64,000 nt of DNA from Scatophagus argus (Eukaryota > Chordata > Actinopteri > Scatophagidae). The notes under the pieces were generated by a model that ran no database searches, was not told the DNA's origin, and worked only from the letters and a program-made list of their open reading frames with translations. The translations under genes and the position numbers were made by a program. The stretch is from positions 11,832,519 through 11,896,518 of the forward strand of contig NC_058504.1 of assembly GCF_020382885.2 (NCBI RefSeq). The letters run 5' to 3'. Shown piece by piece: positions 13,501 to 26,035 of this stretch (within the stretch, counting starts at the first letter, position 1; every line of letters starts with the position of its first letter).

Positions 13501-16500
13501 CATGAAGGATATTTCCAAGTGTTGACAATGCTGTTTATTCATCATCAACCACAGCAGGACATGTTTTATGGATTAGTATACTGATCAGACAAGGTCTTCT
13601 AACAAACATCTCTCACCTAAGTCAAGTGTGTTGTTGCACTGAAATGGCATTTAAATCTAATTTTTATTTGTAATTTGAATGACAGTTTCCATTTAATCCA
13701 TTTAATCCATTAAAGTATTTGAAACAAAAATTAAAACAGAAAATCAATCAGCCCTATTCACACTTGATGAGTGGCAGAAACACGCAAGAGAAGTTGATGT
13801 CTGTGTTTGTTTGTTGGGGATTCATACCCGTATGTATAGCCGTCAGGCAGTGGGTGGGGAATGAATTTTCTGGGCAGCAGGAAGAAAGTCCTCAACAGGT
13901 GAATGACGGAGCAGGAGGACAGAAAGAGGAAGGACGTGCGGAGAGCGACGCCAGACTCATGCAACAACTGCAGGAGAAGGCGAGACGACCAGCGTGCATG
14001 ACGGGTATGAATGTATCTTGCAGATTGCATTTATGAGAGCAAAGTGTGACCTTTCTCACCTTGATGACGAGGAAGAGTGCTGAGGATGAGTCGAAGGCAC
14101 CATTGTAAAGGGTGATGATGGTGGAGCGGTGAGAGCCAAACAGATTTCCTACCTTAAACAGAGACATTTGAATAGATTGAAGATGATTAATGTTGCATTT
14201 TAAAGTCCTTTTGTGCATCTACCTTTCCGTCATTCATGGTAGAATTAGTTCAACTGAGCTGATTGTGCGCCCCCCACCCCCACGAGATCATGAGCTCAGT
14301 CTAACAAAAGCCCTGCAGCCTATAAAACTGCACCAAAGCTCTCTGTCTTGTCCTAGTGCTTTTGTTTGTGTCAAAAGTTTGTCATGTGATTAAGACCAAG
14401 ATCTTGAACATCTTGAAATTTCGGTCTTGTGTCTTTTCTATCGTAGGTAAACAGTCTTTGGATGCAGCTGCCCCTGAGAATTTGCAGCTTTTCTCTCTAT
14501 ACATCATTGTAAAATTTAATATTTTGGGGTTTTGGACTCTTCTTTGGACATATAAAACATGTCAGCCGGTGCCCTGTGATGAACAGTATTTATAATATTC
14601 TGGCATTTTACAGAGTTATAAATTGAATAATGGAGGATATTATCATCAGATTAATTAAAAACTAGCAATAAACATTTAAATGTTTTCTTATCTGAATGCT
14701 TGCTTCAGTACCTGCATGTTGGTCATTAGAAGCAAGATGCCACCTACTGCCAGAAAGGCAATAGCTGGGAAGAGCAGATTGGACAAGGCTGAAAGAAAAA
14801 GAAATGGAGAAAATGAGAAGCTGCAGCTCTAACGTTAGCATTTATTCTTTAGAAAATAAGGGCCTGAGAGAGCTTAAATCAAAGACAGAGAAATGCTTTT
14901 CACCTGAAGTTGTGAAAGCCACCATCAAGGTACCCATGGTATAAAGAAATCTGGTGTGAAATTAGAAAAGAAATTAAAGTGTTTATATTGTCACCTTATT
15001 GACATAGTAGGAGCTTCACAGTACCTGGCATGAGAGTGAAATGTTAAATGTTTTCAAGAACAAGATTTTACGAGACAAAGAACTTGAGATGGGAAAATGT
15101 ATCTTAAAATGGATAAGAATCAACACACTTTCAGGAGTTAAAAGAAAATATGACATTTGATGCAGAAATATCACAGTAAACACGCATTCCTCTGCTGCTA
15201 TTTGGAGAACCTCTGGCCGACTTTAATTTCCTTTTCTTCGTTCTAAACAAAAATCCATCCTTGTCTCCACTTGCCACCTCTTTCCCAACTATTTGCATTC
15301 CTTGGCTTTATATTTTCCCTCCACCTTGTTTTAGTGGAAACATATGGTACCAGTTTGTTATTGTGGATTTAGATATATCTCTCTGTGTGTGTGCATAGTG
15401 TTACATTATAGTGTGTGTGTGTGTGTGTGTGTGTTTGGAGGGGTGGAGGGTGGATTTTAGGGGGGGCTTCTTAGCCACAGGGTCTGAACATCTGAAACAT
15501 AAAACATATTTCTGCCTAACATTCCTCCACTCTCTTGGTGATTAACAGACCTGACCTTTCTATTCCTTAATCATTCTCTTAATTTCTCTCTAACTTCTTT
15601 TCCACTTTCGGTTTTGTCTGGCTTGCCCTTTTTCTGCTTCTTTTTTCCCTTCTTTATTTTCCCTCTCACAGGAAATATTTTCTCTAGAGTCTGTGAGCGT
15701 CTTTGGTAGGTTCTGTACGCTGCATATCAAGTTGTGTGTCTTTACATAATAACCTTCGGGAAACCTGTTTGTCCTCGTGTACCGCCTGCCTCATGTTTCT
15801 GTGCATCTCCATTGTGAGAAAACAGCTGTTATTATAATCAGACAGATTTGGGAATCCCACAGAGGGAAATACCAAAGACAGATCTGAATTACAGCAAACT
15901 GCCTCTTCGCACAGTAGCACCGGATTAGGCAGCACAGGCAGAGAGGACCACATCCATGCAGAGAGATGAAGAGGACAGAAGCCCGTCTGTCTTTAGTAAG
16001 AATGCATTTGGTTTAGCACAAACAGAAGGCAACAGATAAGCTAATTGCTGTATCAAAAAATGTGATGTTTCACCTAAGCAAGCTGTTACAAACTGCTGCT
16101 GTGCTTTTCTTGTTTTTGTTTGCATTTGTTTGTGTATTTGTACAGCTTCTGTATTATTTGGAAGTATCAAACTTAATCAGATCTACCGCAGATCAATCCA
16201 AATTGCGGGCAGGATGTCATATTTCATCATGCATAATTAGATGACGATAAGGAAAATCCAGCCAAACTGACTAATACTCTCATAGTCCATACATTGCAAT
16301 CAACTAGCATAAAGTTAAAAATAAAAGTTGCTGCACCAGCGCAGTGCACGCTAATGAACAATCTCTTGTTGTTGCTCCTTTCTAGTCAATGGCTGTCAAT
16401 TCAGTCAGAAGCTTTGAATCCTCTATTGAGTAACTTTTTTTGGTGAGAAAAAGACACTATGATCCATAGATCTTTCAAAACTATGGATCATTTAATTTTA

Positions 16501-17007
16501 ATTAATGATTAAGATTGTTATTGTTGGACTCACATTCCAAAGAGCCGAGCCACTGTGGTACCACACCGGTCAAATAGGAAACCACTGGGCAGGGTCAGGA
16601 AATTGTTCATGAAGGAGGCGATGGTGAAAACAAGCGAGAACTGTTCATCCTGCCCACTGCAATCTGTTGACACATAAAAAATAAAGACAGAGTGAATCAA
16701 AGATGAGCTAAAGTATGTGGCTAAACATGTGAAAGTCACAGAAGTCTTCAATCTTCAAATAATTTTCAAGAGCTCATTTTGCAAAGCGGTCAGTCTTTTT
16801 TCAGGATAGAAACTCAGAAGTTAGGGAGGCGAGGACATCAAACTGACCTAAGACATGTGTGGCATTGACTTCTGTGGCGTTGACGCACAGAGAACTGAAG
16901 TAGCCCTCTGTCTTCAGGACGAAAACAAGCGAAGCCCATCCAAACACGGCTCCGGCGAAACACAGACACTCCACCAGGCCCGTTGCAAAGGTGAGGCAGC
17001 GTCGCAT
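10581..17007 (-). CDS. slc43a3: slc43a3, SLC43 family transporter (complete)
   Basis: Twelve coding exons on the minus strand: 17007-16848, 16663-16534, 14950-14904, 14788-14712, 14152-14060, 13967-13828, 13389-13277, 13172-13029, 12761-12654, 11360-11174, 10962-10842, 10694-10581 (TAG at 10583-10581). They sum to 1434 nt, 477 residues, against about 491 in human SLC43A3. The start is [15 protein letters not shown], aligning with the first transmembrane segment of the family. Diagnostic blocks include [52 protein letters not shown] and [13 protein letters not shown]. The first extracellular loop carries two N-glycosylation sequons (NATEVNATH). SLC43 proteins are 12-pass MFS transporters of the plasma membrane; mammalian SLC43A3 carries purine nucleobases by equilibrative transport, while its paralogues LAT3 and LAT4 carry neutral amino acids. 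The match is closer to A3 than to A1 or A2. Substrate in this fish is inferred from the family. Confidence 0.92.
12073..12099. repeat. Three tandem copies of AAAACTCGC
   Basis: A 9-bp unit is repeated three times without change inside an slc43a3 intron (between the exons at 11174-11360 and 12654-12761). Small and probably of no function. Confidence 0.9.
15411..15434. repeat. (GT)n microsatellite
   Basis: Twelve GT units in slc43a3 intron 2, followed by a G-rich stretch. Confidence 0.95.
16459..16491. repeat. Perfect 11-bp inverted repeat
   Basis: ATGATCCATAG at 16459-16469 and CTATGGATCAT at 16481-16491 around an 11-nt loop, 43 bp inside slc43a3 intron 2 from its donor (exon edge at 16534). 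It might form an RNA hairpin near the donor; no function is known. Confidence 0.75.
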
Positions 17008-17501
17008 CCTCAAGCTGTTCCCACACACTCACACACACACAGGTAGATGATTCCCAAACACTGTACTATCACGTGCATGGACGCACACATGCACACAGAT
17101 GGCTTCTGTCGCTGCACCTGCCAAAAAAGAGAAAAAGAAACAGAAGAAAAAAAGAAAGAGGAAATAAAAATGTCAGAAGTAATTTTATTTCTGGTGTCGA
17201 GGTTTCATCTGGTGGTGAGATGATGTGCTAACATGAGTCTGCACATTTAAAGCAACAGCATACTTTACATTCTTAGAAAAAGAGAACTTAACCTGCCTGA
17301 TATGTCAAAAGCACTTATATGGAAAAGTTGCACAAGCCCAGACATGAGCTAAAACAGAAGGTTAGAAGAAGAAAACGTTTTAATAGAGATACTAGGAGTT
17401 CAAAAAACTTCTATGAAGCAAACAACAAGTACAAGAAATGAGAAACAAAATGCACAGTTTCTAAGTTAATATTCTCCAGCTCATGACTCTCTAGTACTCA
17501 C

Positions 17502-17545
17502 AGTTCAGCGTTTGAGTATCTCCCAAAATGTGCTCACGGACAACA
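17502..17545 (-). other. Probable non-coding first exon of slc43a3
   Basis: On the minus strand a segment starting about 30 bp downstream of a TATA box ends at 17502 in a strong donor (CT then GTGAGTACT). An acceptor candidate (GGGAACAG) lies just upstream of the slc43a3 ATG at 17007. The transcription start is estimated, not seen. Confidence 0.4.
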
Positions 17546-17572
17546 CTTCTCTGTTCTTGCCCCACTCTATCT

Positions 17573-17580
17573 CTTTATAT
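17573..17580 (-). promoter_or_regulatory. Candidate TATA box of slc43a3
   Basis: The minus strand reads ATATAAAG, followed some 70 bp later by a good splice donor. Placement fits a first-exon promoter for slc43a3. Confidence 0.45.
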
Positions 17581-18307
17581 GGGCCTGCTCTTCCTTCCTC
17601 TTCTTCACCAGTTCGCTCCCTCTCCTCCCTCCCCAGAGTTCCCTCTTTCGCAATTCCCCCTCTCTGATGCGTAGCAGAGAATATCCCTCTCTTCAGGTAG
17701 CCACTGCAGCAAATAAACACTCCCGTATTCCCCGCATGCCAGACAGCAGTGTCACTGAAACTTGGAGACATACTAAAGATATGCTTTCTGGGAAAGCTGG
17801 TTCAACTGGTTTAGCTGAAAGATCATGTGACTGGCAAAAAAAAAAGTGAGCATGGACACTGTGTTATAAATGGACCCATATGAACAAACCATTTGTGATT
17901 GATCACATCACCGCTTGTAAGAGGGGATGCTGCAGTAACACGACTTGCCATGATGCTGTAAGGGAAAAAAAAAAACCTCACAGTTAGCTTCACTTTATCT
18001 CCTGAGATCATAGGCTAATTAAAAATGGGCTAAAAGTTATCTAGCAATCCAAAGATTGAACATATGGGATCATTAACACAACTTCTGTGTAGAGCTTTCT
18101 TCCTTCATGTCTTATGTACAAAAACAGGAAAGCAATACAGTATGACTGAATTATTATTAATGTTAATTATCCCTTTAACAAACCAAGCTGTATGTCATAC
18201 AGCCTGTTCTGACTTGCTTAAAATATGCAATGCGCCTGTGTGTTATTCATCATATCTTATCATATCTTTGGCTGCTAATGCACTAGGTCTCGGAGGCATC
18301 ACTTTCT

Positions 18308-18365
18308 ATGTTTAAGATATATATATAGATGGATAGATAGATAGATAGACAGATAGATAGATATG

Positions 18366-18399
<34 letters not shown>

Positions 18400-18400
18400 C
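18308..18400. repeat. Composite GATA / CA / TA microsatellite
   Basis: About ten GATA-type tetramers, then a CA run, then alternating TA, in under 100 bp. No coding potential; a good length-polymorphism candidate. Confidence 0.95.
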
Positions 18401-20968
18401 ATAAAAAACACCTATAGCATTGCAGTAGTCACTGCAGTAGAAGCACATCCATCGTCTTTTATAGTGCAATGAAGCACAAGGGGTGTGAACCTGTGCTGAT
18501 GCATAAGATAAGATAGGCCTTGATAAAGGCTGCAATCTTTAAAAAATATCCCTTAAAAAAATAATATCATTGTACACAATATTTTTACAATAAACATTTA
18601 AAACACATTAGTATGTAAATGAAGGAAAACCTGAATTCTGTAATGAAGTCTGGAAAGCTACCCTGCGAGCAGATTTAAGATTAAAATACATTTAATAAGC
18701 ATATGATTTGTTTCTTATTCTGACTGTATAACATTTCTCACATACAGATTATCTTCACTGTCAGTACTCAAATGTCACACTTTTGATGATAAAGCTGACA
18801 ACAATCTAAGCCCATTTTCCATTCAAAAATCTCTGGCCACATGATTACTTAAAAGACTTCCTGATACTATCATCAAGTGACTTCAGAGCACCAACATCAA
18901 CACAACAAAAACCAGCATGTCAGCCACGTTATCAAGGCAGAGTCCAGTGTAAACTCCAGGTCCAGGAGTTATGCAGGTGTGTTACTACTAATTTTACAAT
19001 GACAGACCACTGGTGGCTAACATTTTGTAGGATGATAAAGTAACTGGTGGTTTCACTGATTTTCTTCCTTTTGATTTAACTGATGAAGAGACACAAAGAG
19101 CACAGTGGCATTACTGTAAAAAGGGGTCATTTATTCCAATAGATGCTGTAGCTGTGTCAATTTGCATGCAGTGGGTTGTTCTTATGTCACTGTTGCTATG
19201 GCAGATGGGCAATCAGAACACATAATCTTACATCTTAATTAGTAAGCCCAGGTACTCTGCATAATGTTTAAGGTGCATTCGCTGTGCTGCTATTTTGTCT
19301 TGCAGTGGGATTCAACAGGCTGCTGGAGGTTGGGGTGAAGGTTTGCTGGCAGCTGAGTGCAGAACCATAAATCAGTGTGCTTACTTCAACTACAGCAGTT
19401 CACATAAGATCTTAGAACATTTTTACCATGATCACCACTTGATCACAAGACATGTCTTTTTTTAAAACACACAAACACTATGTGACATCCACGCAGGCTA
19501 ATGTACTTCCTAAAAGCAATGGCCCAGTGTTATCAAACCCTTACATATGGGTATGTCTGTGTGTATAGCCTAGAGGTACTAACCCCAAGGAAGATCTTGA
19601 GCCACATGATTATTTTGTATTCACAATACAGACAATTTAAAGGACAATGCTGAAATTATTTCATCTTTTCACTATTACGAACAAATCTCATGAAATCAAA
19701 CCCAAAAATGCATTTATCCTTATAGCATGTCTGTCAAGCACACTTTTCAATTTCCTTTACCTCATGGCAACAGAATGACCCACAGTACTATAATGATTGG
19801 CTCGTACTCACTGCCTTCAGTGTAGACTCAATGTCGGTCCAAAGAACCAACCAACGAAAGCAGTGTGAACACAGACTGAGCATGCTCAGGTCAAAGGTGA
19901 AAGGTTTTAGGGTTACGGTTCGATGTGGGTCTACGTCAAGTGGGAAAGCTGCAGGTCAATCTCCACAGACCCTCGCATTAATCACTCCACCACACCACAC
20001 ACCACACCCGTACACGTTTATAATACAAACACGAGATACCAAATCCGTCCACCAGCACCTCTAACGTTCACTAACGAACACTTAGTATTTAATTTGTTTA
20101 ATCCATTCAAACCAAAGGTTAAAAATGACACTTGACTGTTTTACAGGGTTGTGTAGCAGATTATATCAACAGCAGCAGTGACTTCTTGGAATCCTAATTA
20201 GTTTCTGCAAACTAGTGCCCCTATAAAACAGCAAATCATAGTTTTTACACTTTGTTTTGTATCATGATATCAATCCTCTCTTGTACCCTCAGCAAGATAA
20301 CAGTTACATAACTGTGTGTCCCAGAATGCAGTAAAGAAATCATTTCCTTAAAGCAAGATTTTGACACAACAACGTTCTCTAAGACAAGACCTGAAGAAGT
20401 ATAAGAGTGTGTTTTTGTGATTCATAACCAGCAGTTTGACACAATCACGCAGGGGAAAGTGCCCACATCAGCAACTTGTAGGGTAGCTGGCACAAATGTC
20501 ATCATCTCTCATCTCGTTTCTTTAAAAAATCATGCCAAAATAGAGACAAATCATGAGACTCTCTTTCTCCATCTCGCTCACTACTTCTTGTTTCTAAAAA
20601 TGTTGCATGGGAAGATGTAAGATCATCTTGTGACAAAGTTTTAAATGTGTCCTCTGATATTGTGACTTTCCTGACTAAGGTGATCTCACATACAGATGCG
20701 TATTGCAGAGTGTACTGATGATGTTCTGGTGTGTATTGTGTGTTGCTCTGTTAGCGTTGTCTGTTCTTCACTCGCAGACACAGGATACTTCTAACTGAAC
20801 TGAAATTATTTGTATAAAACTCCAAATAAAATGTACTGAACCAAAGCAAATTTGATTGGATTAGTATACTCTACTATCACACCAGAACGTGATACACATG
20901 AAAGGGGATGGAATAAGGCACTCAGGACTTGCTGATTGAATTAACCTGTTGAAGACATCAGTGTCAGT

Positions 20969-20982
20969 CTGCCCCCTGATGG
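20969..20982 (-). promoter_or_regulatory. CTCF-like motif
   Basis: The minus strand reads CCATCAGGGGGCAG, matching the CTCF core CCNNNAGRKGGCRS. Confidence 0.4.
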
Positions 20983-21971
20983 GGTTAAACACACACCTGG
21001 TTAATGTTCAAGAGCAAAACTTTCCGACCCCACAAAAATACTAAACCTCCGTCAGTGAGAGTCAGTTAATTGACAGTGTTTACATAAAGTGTGTGTACAA
21101 TGCATGTCATACTGCAGTCCACTGGGGTTTACCTGAAACGATGACTATAAAATGTGCTGATTTTCAGCTTTACTCTGGTTAGGGGGTGTTTGCATATAGC
21201 ATATTTGCTGAACAATTGACTGAGTATGCAACTGAAGGGAAGAAGTGAAGACGAGTGCAGCCCAGGCCTGTCAATTGTCAGCTTGACAGAGCCAGAGGCG
21301 TTTGTAACCAAATGTGAAACATGATGACCTGAAGTGCACCTAAATCTGTCAAAAAGTTTACTGCCATTCAAATGAGATCCAGATATTAAAATGACTTCTT
21401 TCAGTCACTTCTAAAACCCACCTTTTGTGAGTGTTTTGTATTTTTGTTTTTACGTTGTTTCAGTTTGTCTTATCGTGAACTTAATGCTATGTTTTAATCT
21501 GCAGATCAAATGAACCCGTGTGAGATCCAAACACCCCAGGAAGACAGGCTTTACTTAGCAAGATTTATATGTTTTTTTGCGTCTGGTTTAAGACACCCTG
21601 AACAGTGGAATCACTTGACCCTGGTTTGAATGAAAATCTGCACACGCAGATCCCTTAATGGTGCAAAGCCGATCTCTGCTTTAAGGAGAATGCAGTGCAC
21701 AAAGGTAAGTAAGTAAGTAAGTTATACATTTACTACAAGCAGGATTTGGTTCTTCCACGTATGTAACTCAGCAGCCCCCGTTTTCATAGCCCACTTCCAC
21801 CAGTGATTCCCATGTCACACAAGAGGTTGTGAGATGAAGGAGGCTGCAGGCTTTCAGAATTCTTGCAAACCAAAGAAAAAAAAAAGAAAGTAAAATTAGC
21901 TCCACAGCTACAACAGTAAAGCTCTTATTTTAACCTAATTTATGTTAGTGCAATAATGATATATAGCAGGA

Positions 21972-22125
21972 CTAAGTATTTTTACTTTTCATACTTAAAG
22001 TACAAATTCCTTATTATATTAGAGTAAAATTTTAGATGCATTACTTGTAATGGTAACAGAATATTCTGCAGACTGATATTAATACTTGTACGTAAGTAAA
22101 TGACCTGAATGTGTCCTTCCTGACT
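21972..22125 (+). repeat. Teleost interspersed repeat rich in AAGTA/TACTT, copy 2
   Basis: Runs from AGTATTTTTACTTTTCATAC through a TACTTGTAATGGTAACAG block to GTAAGTAAATGACCTGAATG. Same family as 6850-7035, opposite orientation, both degraded. Confidence 0.5.
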
Positions 22126-22769
22126 CAACTGACACAATTCAATCAAGTCTCCTGATATGTTTTGTATGATGATGCTCACAGCTTTTACTCCTTGGTGATT
22201 TAATGGCAGCAGAAGTCACTGCTACGTGGTGCACATCTCTGTGTTCATGCTGAACTGTCTTTTCATGGCAGGATGTACACTTACGTGACGTTATGCCCTC
22301 CTACAGCGATCCCATTGTCCATACCATCCGCATGTTGTTCATTCCATAGGATCTAAAGACCAGGCATTGAGGAGTCACATTTTGTGGCCGCTGCTAACAG
22401 GGTGGGCGGGGTACAGGGAGGCCGCCTGCCCTGATGCTCCCAAACATCACTCGTCTCTCAAGCTTCCTCTCCTCCAGGTCCCTAAGTCCGTTATTTCTCA
22501 ACAGCTTCTGGAAATATACATTTTTAATTGACCCGTTTGAAACCCTGAACACAAAGCATAGACATTTCATAACTTCTTATAGTTTCCATGTGCTTTTCTC
22601 TCATCTCAGGCTTCTTCCACGCTTTTGTGGTACTCAAAGCGCCCAAATATATATATATATTTATATATTTGGAAAAACTCAACAGCAAAGTCTATTTCGA
22701 GAAATTATGACATAGTCACTCACTATTTTCTTTCAGTATTACTGCGCAGAAACAGGAGTGCTGTTTACA

Positions 22770-22785
22770 GCGCGCCCCCTGGGGG
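22770..22785 (-). promoter_or_regulatory. CTCF-like motif
   Basis: The minus strand reads CCCCCAGGGGGCGCGC, a match to the CTCF core. Its palindromic centre makes orientation less certain. Confidence 0.35.
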
Positions 22786-23453
22786 AGCCTCTCTTTCCCG
22801 CGCAGTGATACGGTGTATCTCGGTAGAAAGAAAATAGTTCCTACATGAAACCTCTCACAACAAGGTGTTTGAATTATCCTCAGCTTACAGGGTCGTGATT
22901 TCTGTAAAAATGCATAGCTGTTGAGTTTTTGGGGTTTTTTTTTACAGTATTTGTGGCACTTTGATCACCACAGGAAGTCACATCTTTAATTATGGTGGTT
23001 GAAATGAGAGCAGATATGTGACTGAAAAAGGAAAAGAGTCCCATGGGCAAGTGCATAAATATGTTTAATAGATTTTGGGATGAACTGTCGCTGTAAGCCT
23101 GTACTTTATGAAATGATTAACACCTGTCAGTCTATGTGAATTTAAGATTGAAAAGATTGCCTCACAGTGTTTTTATTTTGTCTTCGGGGGTAACAAAATT
23201 AAATCCATTTTGGGATGGACCCATTAATCATGTATCATAAACTAATTTCTAGATATAAATTAAAAGTAGGCCTTATTGGTAGCAACCACATCTGTGTCAC
23301 ATCACATCAGCACATCAGCAACTTAGTACTGCAAGTAAATGTAAAAAAAATAAAAACCAGGGTTAGAGCAAATTTATGAATTGTTTGGTCTTTTGGCGCC
23401 ACCATGTGACCTATTAATAAACTTACACTTCCTTGAGAAACTGAAACAGCATT

Positions 23454-23454
<1 letters not shown>

Positions 23455-23507
<53 letters not shown>
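23455..23507. repeat. (GATA)n tail of a LINE insertion
   Basis: About twelve GATA units. Read on the minus strand this is a TATC tract directly after TCTCTCAATAAAATC, the arrangement expected at the 3' end of the adjacent LINE relic. Confidence 0.8.
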
Positions 23508-24200
23508 TTTATTGAGAGAGAAGAAGGTGCTCCGCTGTCTGTCTACCGTGTGATGGAGAGGGTGCTAATCATTGTCCATGATGGTTAACAGGTTATTCAG
23601 CATCCTCCTCTCCACCACAGTCTCAAAAGTGTCTAGCCTGAGACCAAGTACGGAGCCAGTCTTCTTGATGATCTTATCAAGTCTGATACTGCTGCCCCAA
23701 CACACAACAGCAGAAAAAATAGCACTGGAAACAACAGACTGGTAGAAGATCTCCAACATCTTGCTGCACACGTTGAAGGATCTCAGCTTCCTCAGGAAAC
23801 AGAGTTTGCTCATCCCCTTCTTGTACACAGCCTTGGTGTTAATATGTCCAGTCCAGTCTGTTGCCGATCACCATTCCTAGGTACTTGTAGTCCTCCACCT
23901 CTTCCACAAAGAGGTGGAGGCTCCCAGGCAACCTATGACAAGTCCTGTGATGGCCGGTTATGAACAGGTTTTTGCACAGCCACTGCCTCAACATGCTCCT
24001 TCCTATGGAAACAAAAGAGGCACAAATGACTTCCTGTAGTCCTTGTTGCAACCTGTACTGATATTTCTCTTTTCTTTCAAGGTCATTAGTGCTTTCCCTA
24101 TAGCTTGAAAAAGACTCTCTGAATTCAAAAAAGTGTCTGATTCCAGGCTTCAAGATTATTATTTGAAAATGGATCCTTGCAGAAGGTGGCAACCAAAACT
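23508..24200 (-). pseudogene. Non-LTR retrotransposon (LINE) ORF2 C-terminal relic
   Basis: The minus strand from 23828 to 23565 encodes the tail of a fish LINE reverse-transcriptase protein: KLCFLRKLRSFNVCSKM, FYQSVVSSAIFSAVVCWGSS and a final LLTIMDND. Upstream (about 23945-23840), in another frame, is VEEVEDYKYLGMVIGNRLDW, which should directly precede it, so a frameshift separates the two. Typical of the L2/Rex-like LINEs of teleosts, but the clade is not certain. The 5' part is missing or decayed beyond recognition; the insertion ends in a TATC tract. Immobile fossil. Confidence 0.8.
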
Positions 24201-24774
24201 AAAATGTCTAGGATGGTCAAACTACCTCACAGCATGAGGAGTCTCTGCTCTGGAGTTGTTAATGGTTCCAGTTGTGTGGCCATTTCTCAGGCTTTGACAA
24301 CTGTATAAACATATGAACCCAATGTAACCCAGTGAAACTACAGCTCAACCTTAACCATGATTATAAAATGAGGACCTGCAACTTTTTGCTTTGTACCTGT
24401 AGGCCAGTAGACCTGTAGGCATCTGGGATGCATGATTACCTTGAGCTAAGGCCTTCACTGTCGTACCAGACTAGGAGCACTGGAAGTGTAGCGAAATCAA
24501 GTATGGAAGATTTCAACAGTTTTTTTACTGCAGATGTTGTGGAACAGATTGTGCTGACGCTTCCTCCCTGTGTCTTCCCAAACACCTGAAACTCTTTGTG
24601 ACCTTGCCCAAGTTAGCAGGGGAACTAAGTATATGTTTAATGGTGATCCATCAGAAATATTAATAAAATGTTTGAAGTTATTCTGGGTCATCACCTTCAG
24701 CGTATCACACAACATTTAAACTTACTCTGGCATAGTGGCATCCATTTAAAGCGCCGCTGCAGCATGCGTGTAAA

Positions 24775-24818
24775 GGCCTTGTTGCACAATGGTAGCACGT
24801 CTGACTCCAGATCAGATC
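24775..24818 (+). pseudogene. 5' part of a tRNA-Trp-like sequence (truncated)
   Basis: About 42 nt beginning GGCCTTGTTGCACAATGG follow the vertebrate tRNA-Trp(CCA) acceptor strand, D arm and anticodon arm, including the anticodon stem-loop CTGACTCCAGATCAG, with roughly six differences. The similarity then stops: no T arm or 3' acceptor strand follows. It is either a tRNA pseudogene or the head of a tRNA-derived SINE. Confidence 0.7.
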
Positions 24819-25754
24819 AGTACATTAGACACTGCATGATGAGTTCCAATTTATTAATGACTCATAAAGAACAGTGACAACAAAATGAGCTGATTCATTT
24901 TATCTCTGTCTTCCTCTTTGTCTGACCTTGTGAAAACAAGTGAAATCAAGTACGTCATATCAGGATCCTGGTATGTAGTAGAAGCTCACAGGAAGAGTAG
25001 TTTACCTCATCCTGCTGTAGATAAAGGCAGCCTGTATTGTGAATACATGCATGAGCACACACACACTGCAACACAGAAACACACTCATTGTTTCATCGTC
25101 AACACGGTATCAAGTCAATACAACATTCACTGTTTCATGGCTGCTTTCATTTTTATAGCGCTCTAGGGACTGGGCCCTGAGTGGGAGGGAGTAAAACAGA
25201 TAAACAAAAAGGCGTCAACATATTTATAGCCTCCAAGACTTGGGCAGAAGGGAGGAGGAGAAGAAGGATGTGGGGAGAAGGAGATAATGACAGAGTGGGA
25301 ACAAAGATAGACATTTATTTTTAAAACCATCTGTTTTGTGTTGAATGACTTGATACATCGTTCAGCCTGGACGCCAAGTTGAGAAACTGGAGTCATCTTG
25401 TTAAACCATGCAGCCACTTTAGAAGAATACACCGTTTGAACAATGTATATTATCTGCAATTTACTGTTGAGTGGGAGGACAAAAAGAGATGCAGAAGAGA
25501 AGCATTTGCCGAGAAGTTAGCCTAAATAATGGTGGACGGGGAGAGTCAAATGGGAGAACAGGTTAGGAAAAAAACTGAAAGAACAGTGAGTTATTTAAGT
25601 TAAGTAAGTTATAAATGAGTTAAATTAGTTATATAACTCTTAATCCTTTGTACAACATAGTGGTAAATGTACAAAAGCCCAGCACTTTCTGATGGGTTAA
25701 CATCAGTTAAGAGCTTGGGAGTGTGTGAAGTTGATGTATGTGACTGACACCCTC

Positions 25755-26035
25755 GATGCAGCAGTCGTTCTCAAACCTTTTGACTTTAAGGACCCCTAAT
25801 TTGAGACAAATTAGACCACAGACCCTCATTTGCTTCAGTTTCCCTCATTTGAAAATAATTTCACATTTAGATGTTTTATAACAGAGAGTGTATGAAGCAC
25901 GTGATCAAAATAGTCATACACAACACATCACTAGAACAACTTGTGGATGGAATTATACTGGAAATAAATTATTACTCTTTTTTCTGGAGACCCCCTGGAG
26001 CCCCCTTAAGGACCACTCAATTGCAGTTGATCTAT
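25755..26035. mobile_element. Possible transposon relic with a GGTTCTCAAAC-type end
   Basis: GTCGTTCTCAAACCTTTTGA followed by AGGACCCCTAATT resembles a terminus shared by several hAT-type relics in vertebrates, and ACCCCCTGGAGCCCCCTTAA near 25990 could belong to the other end. No coding sequence survives. Tentative. Confidence 0.3.

Noticed and set aside
16801-17028. Upstream GTG start for slc43a3
   Set aside because: Eukaryotic initiation and family alignment favour the ATG at 17007-17005; the upstream residues come from a CA-repeat region with a probable acceptor.
23455-23507. CRISPR-like or satellite array
   Set aside because: It is a pure tetranucleotide microsatellite with no spacers, explained as a LINE tail.
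24775-24848. Functional tRNA-Trp gene
   Set aside because: The T arm and 3' acceptor strand are missing and no Pol III terminator follows in register.
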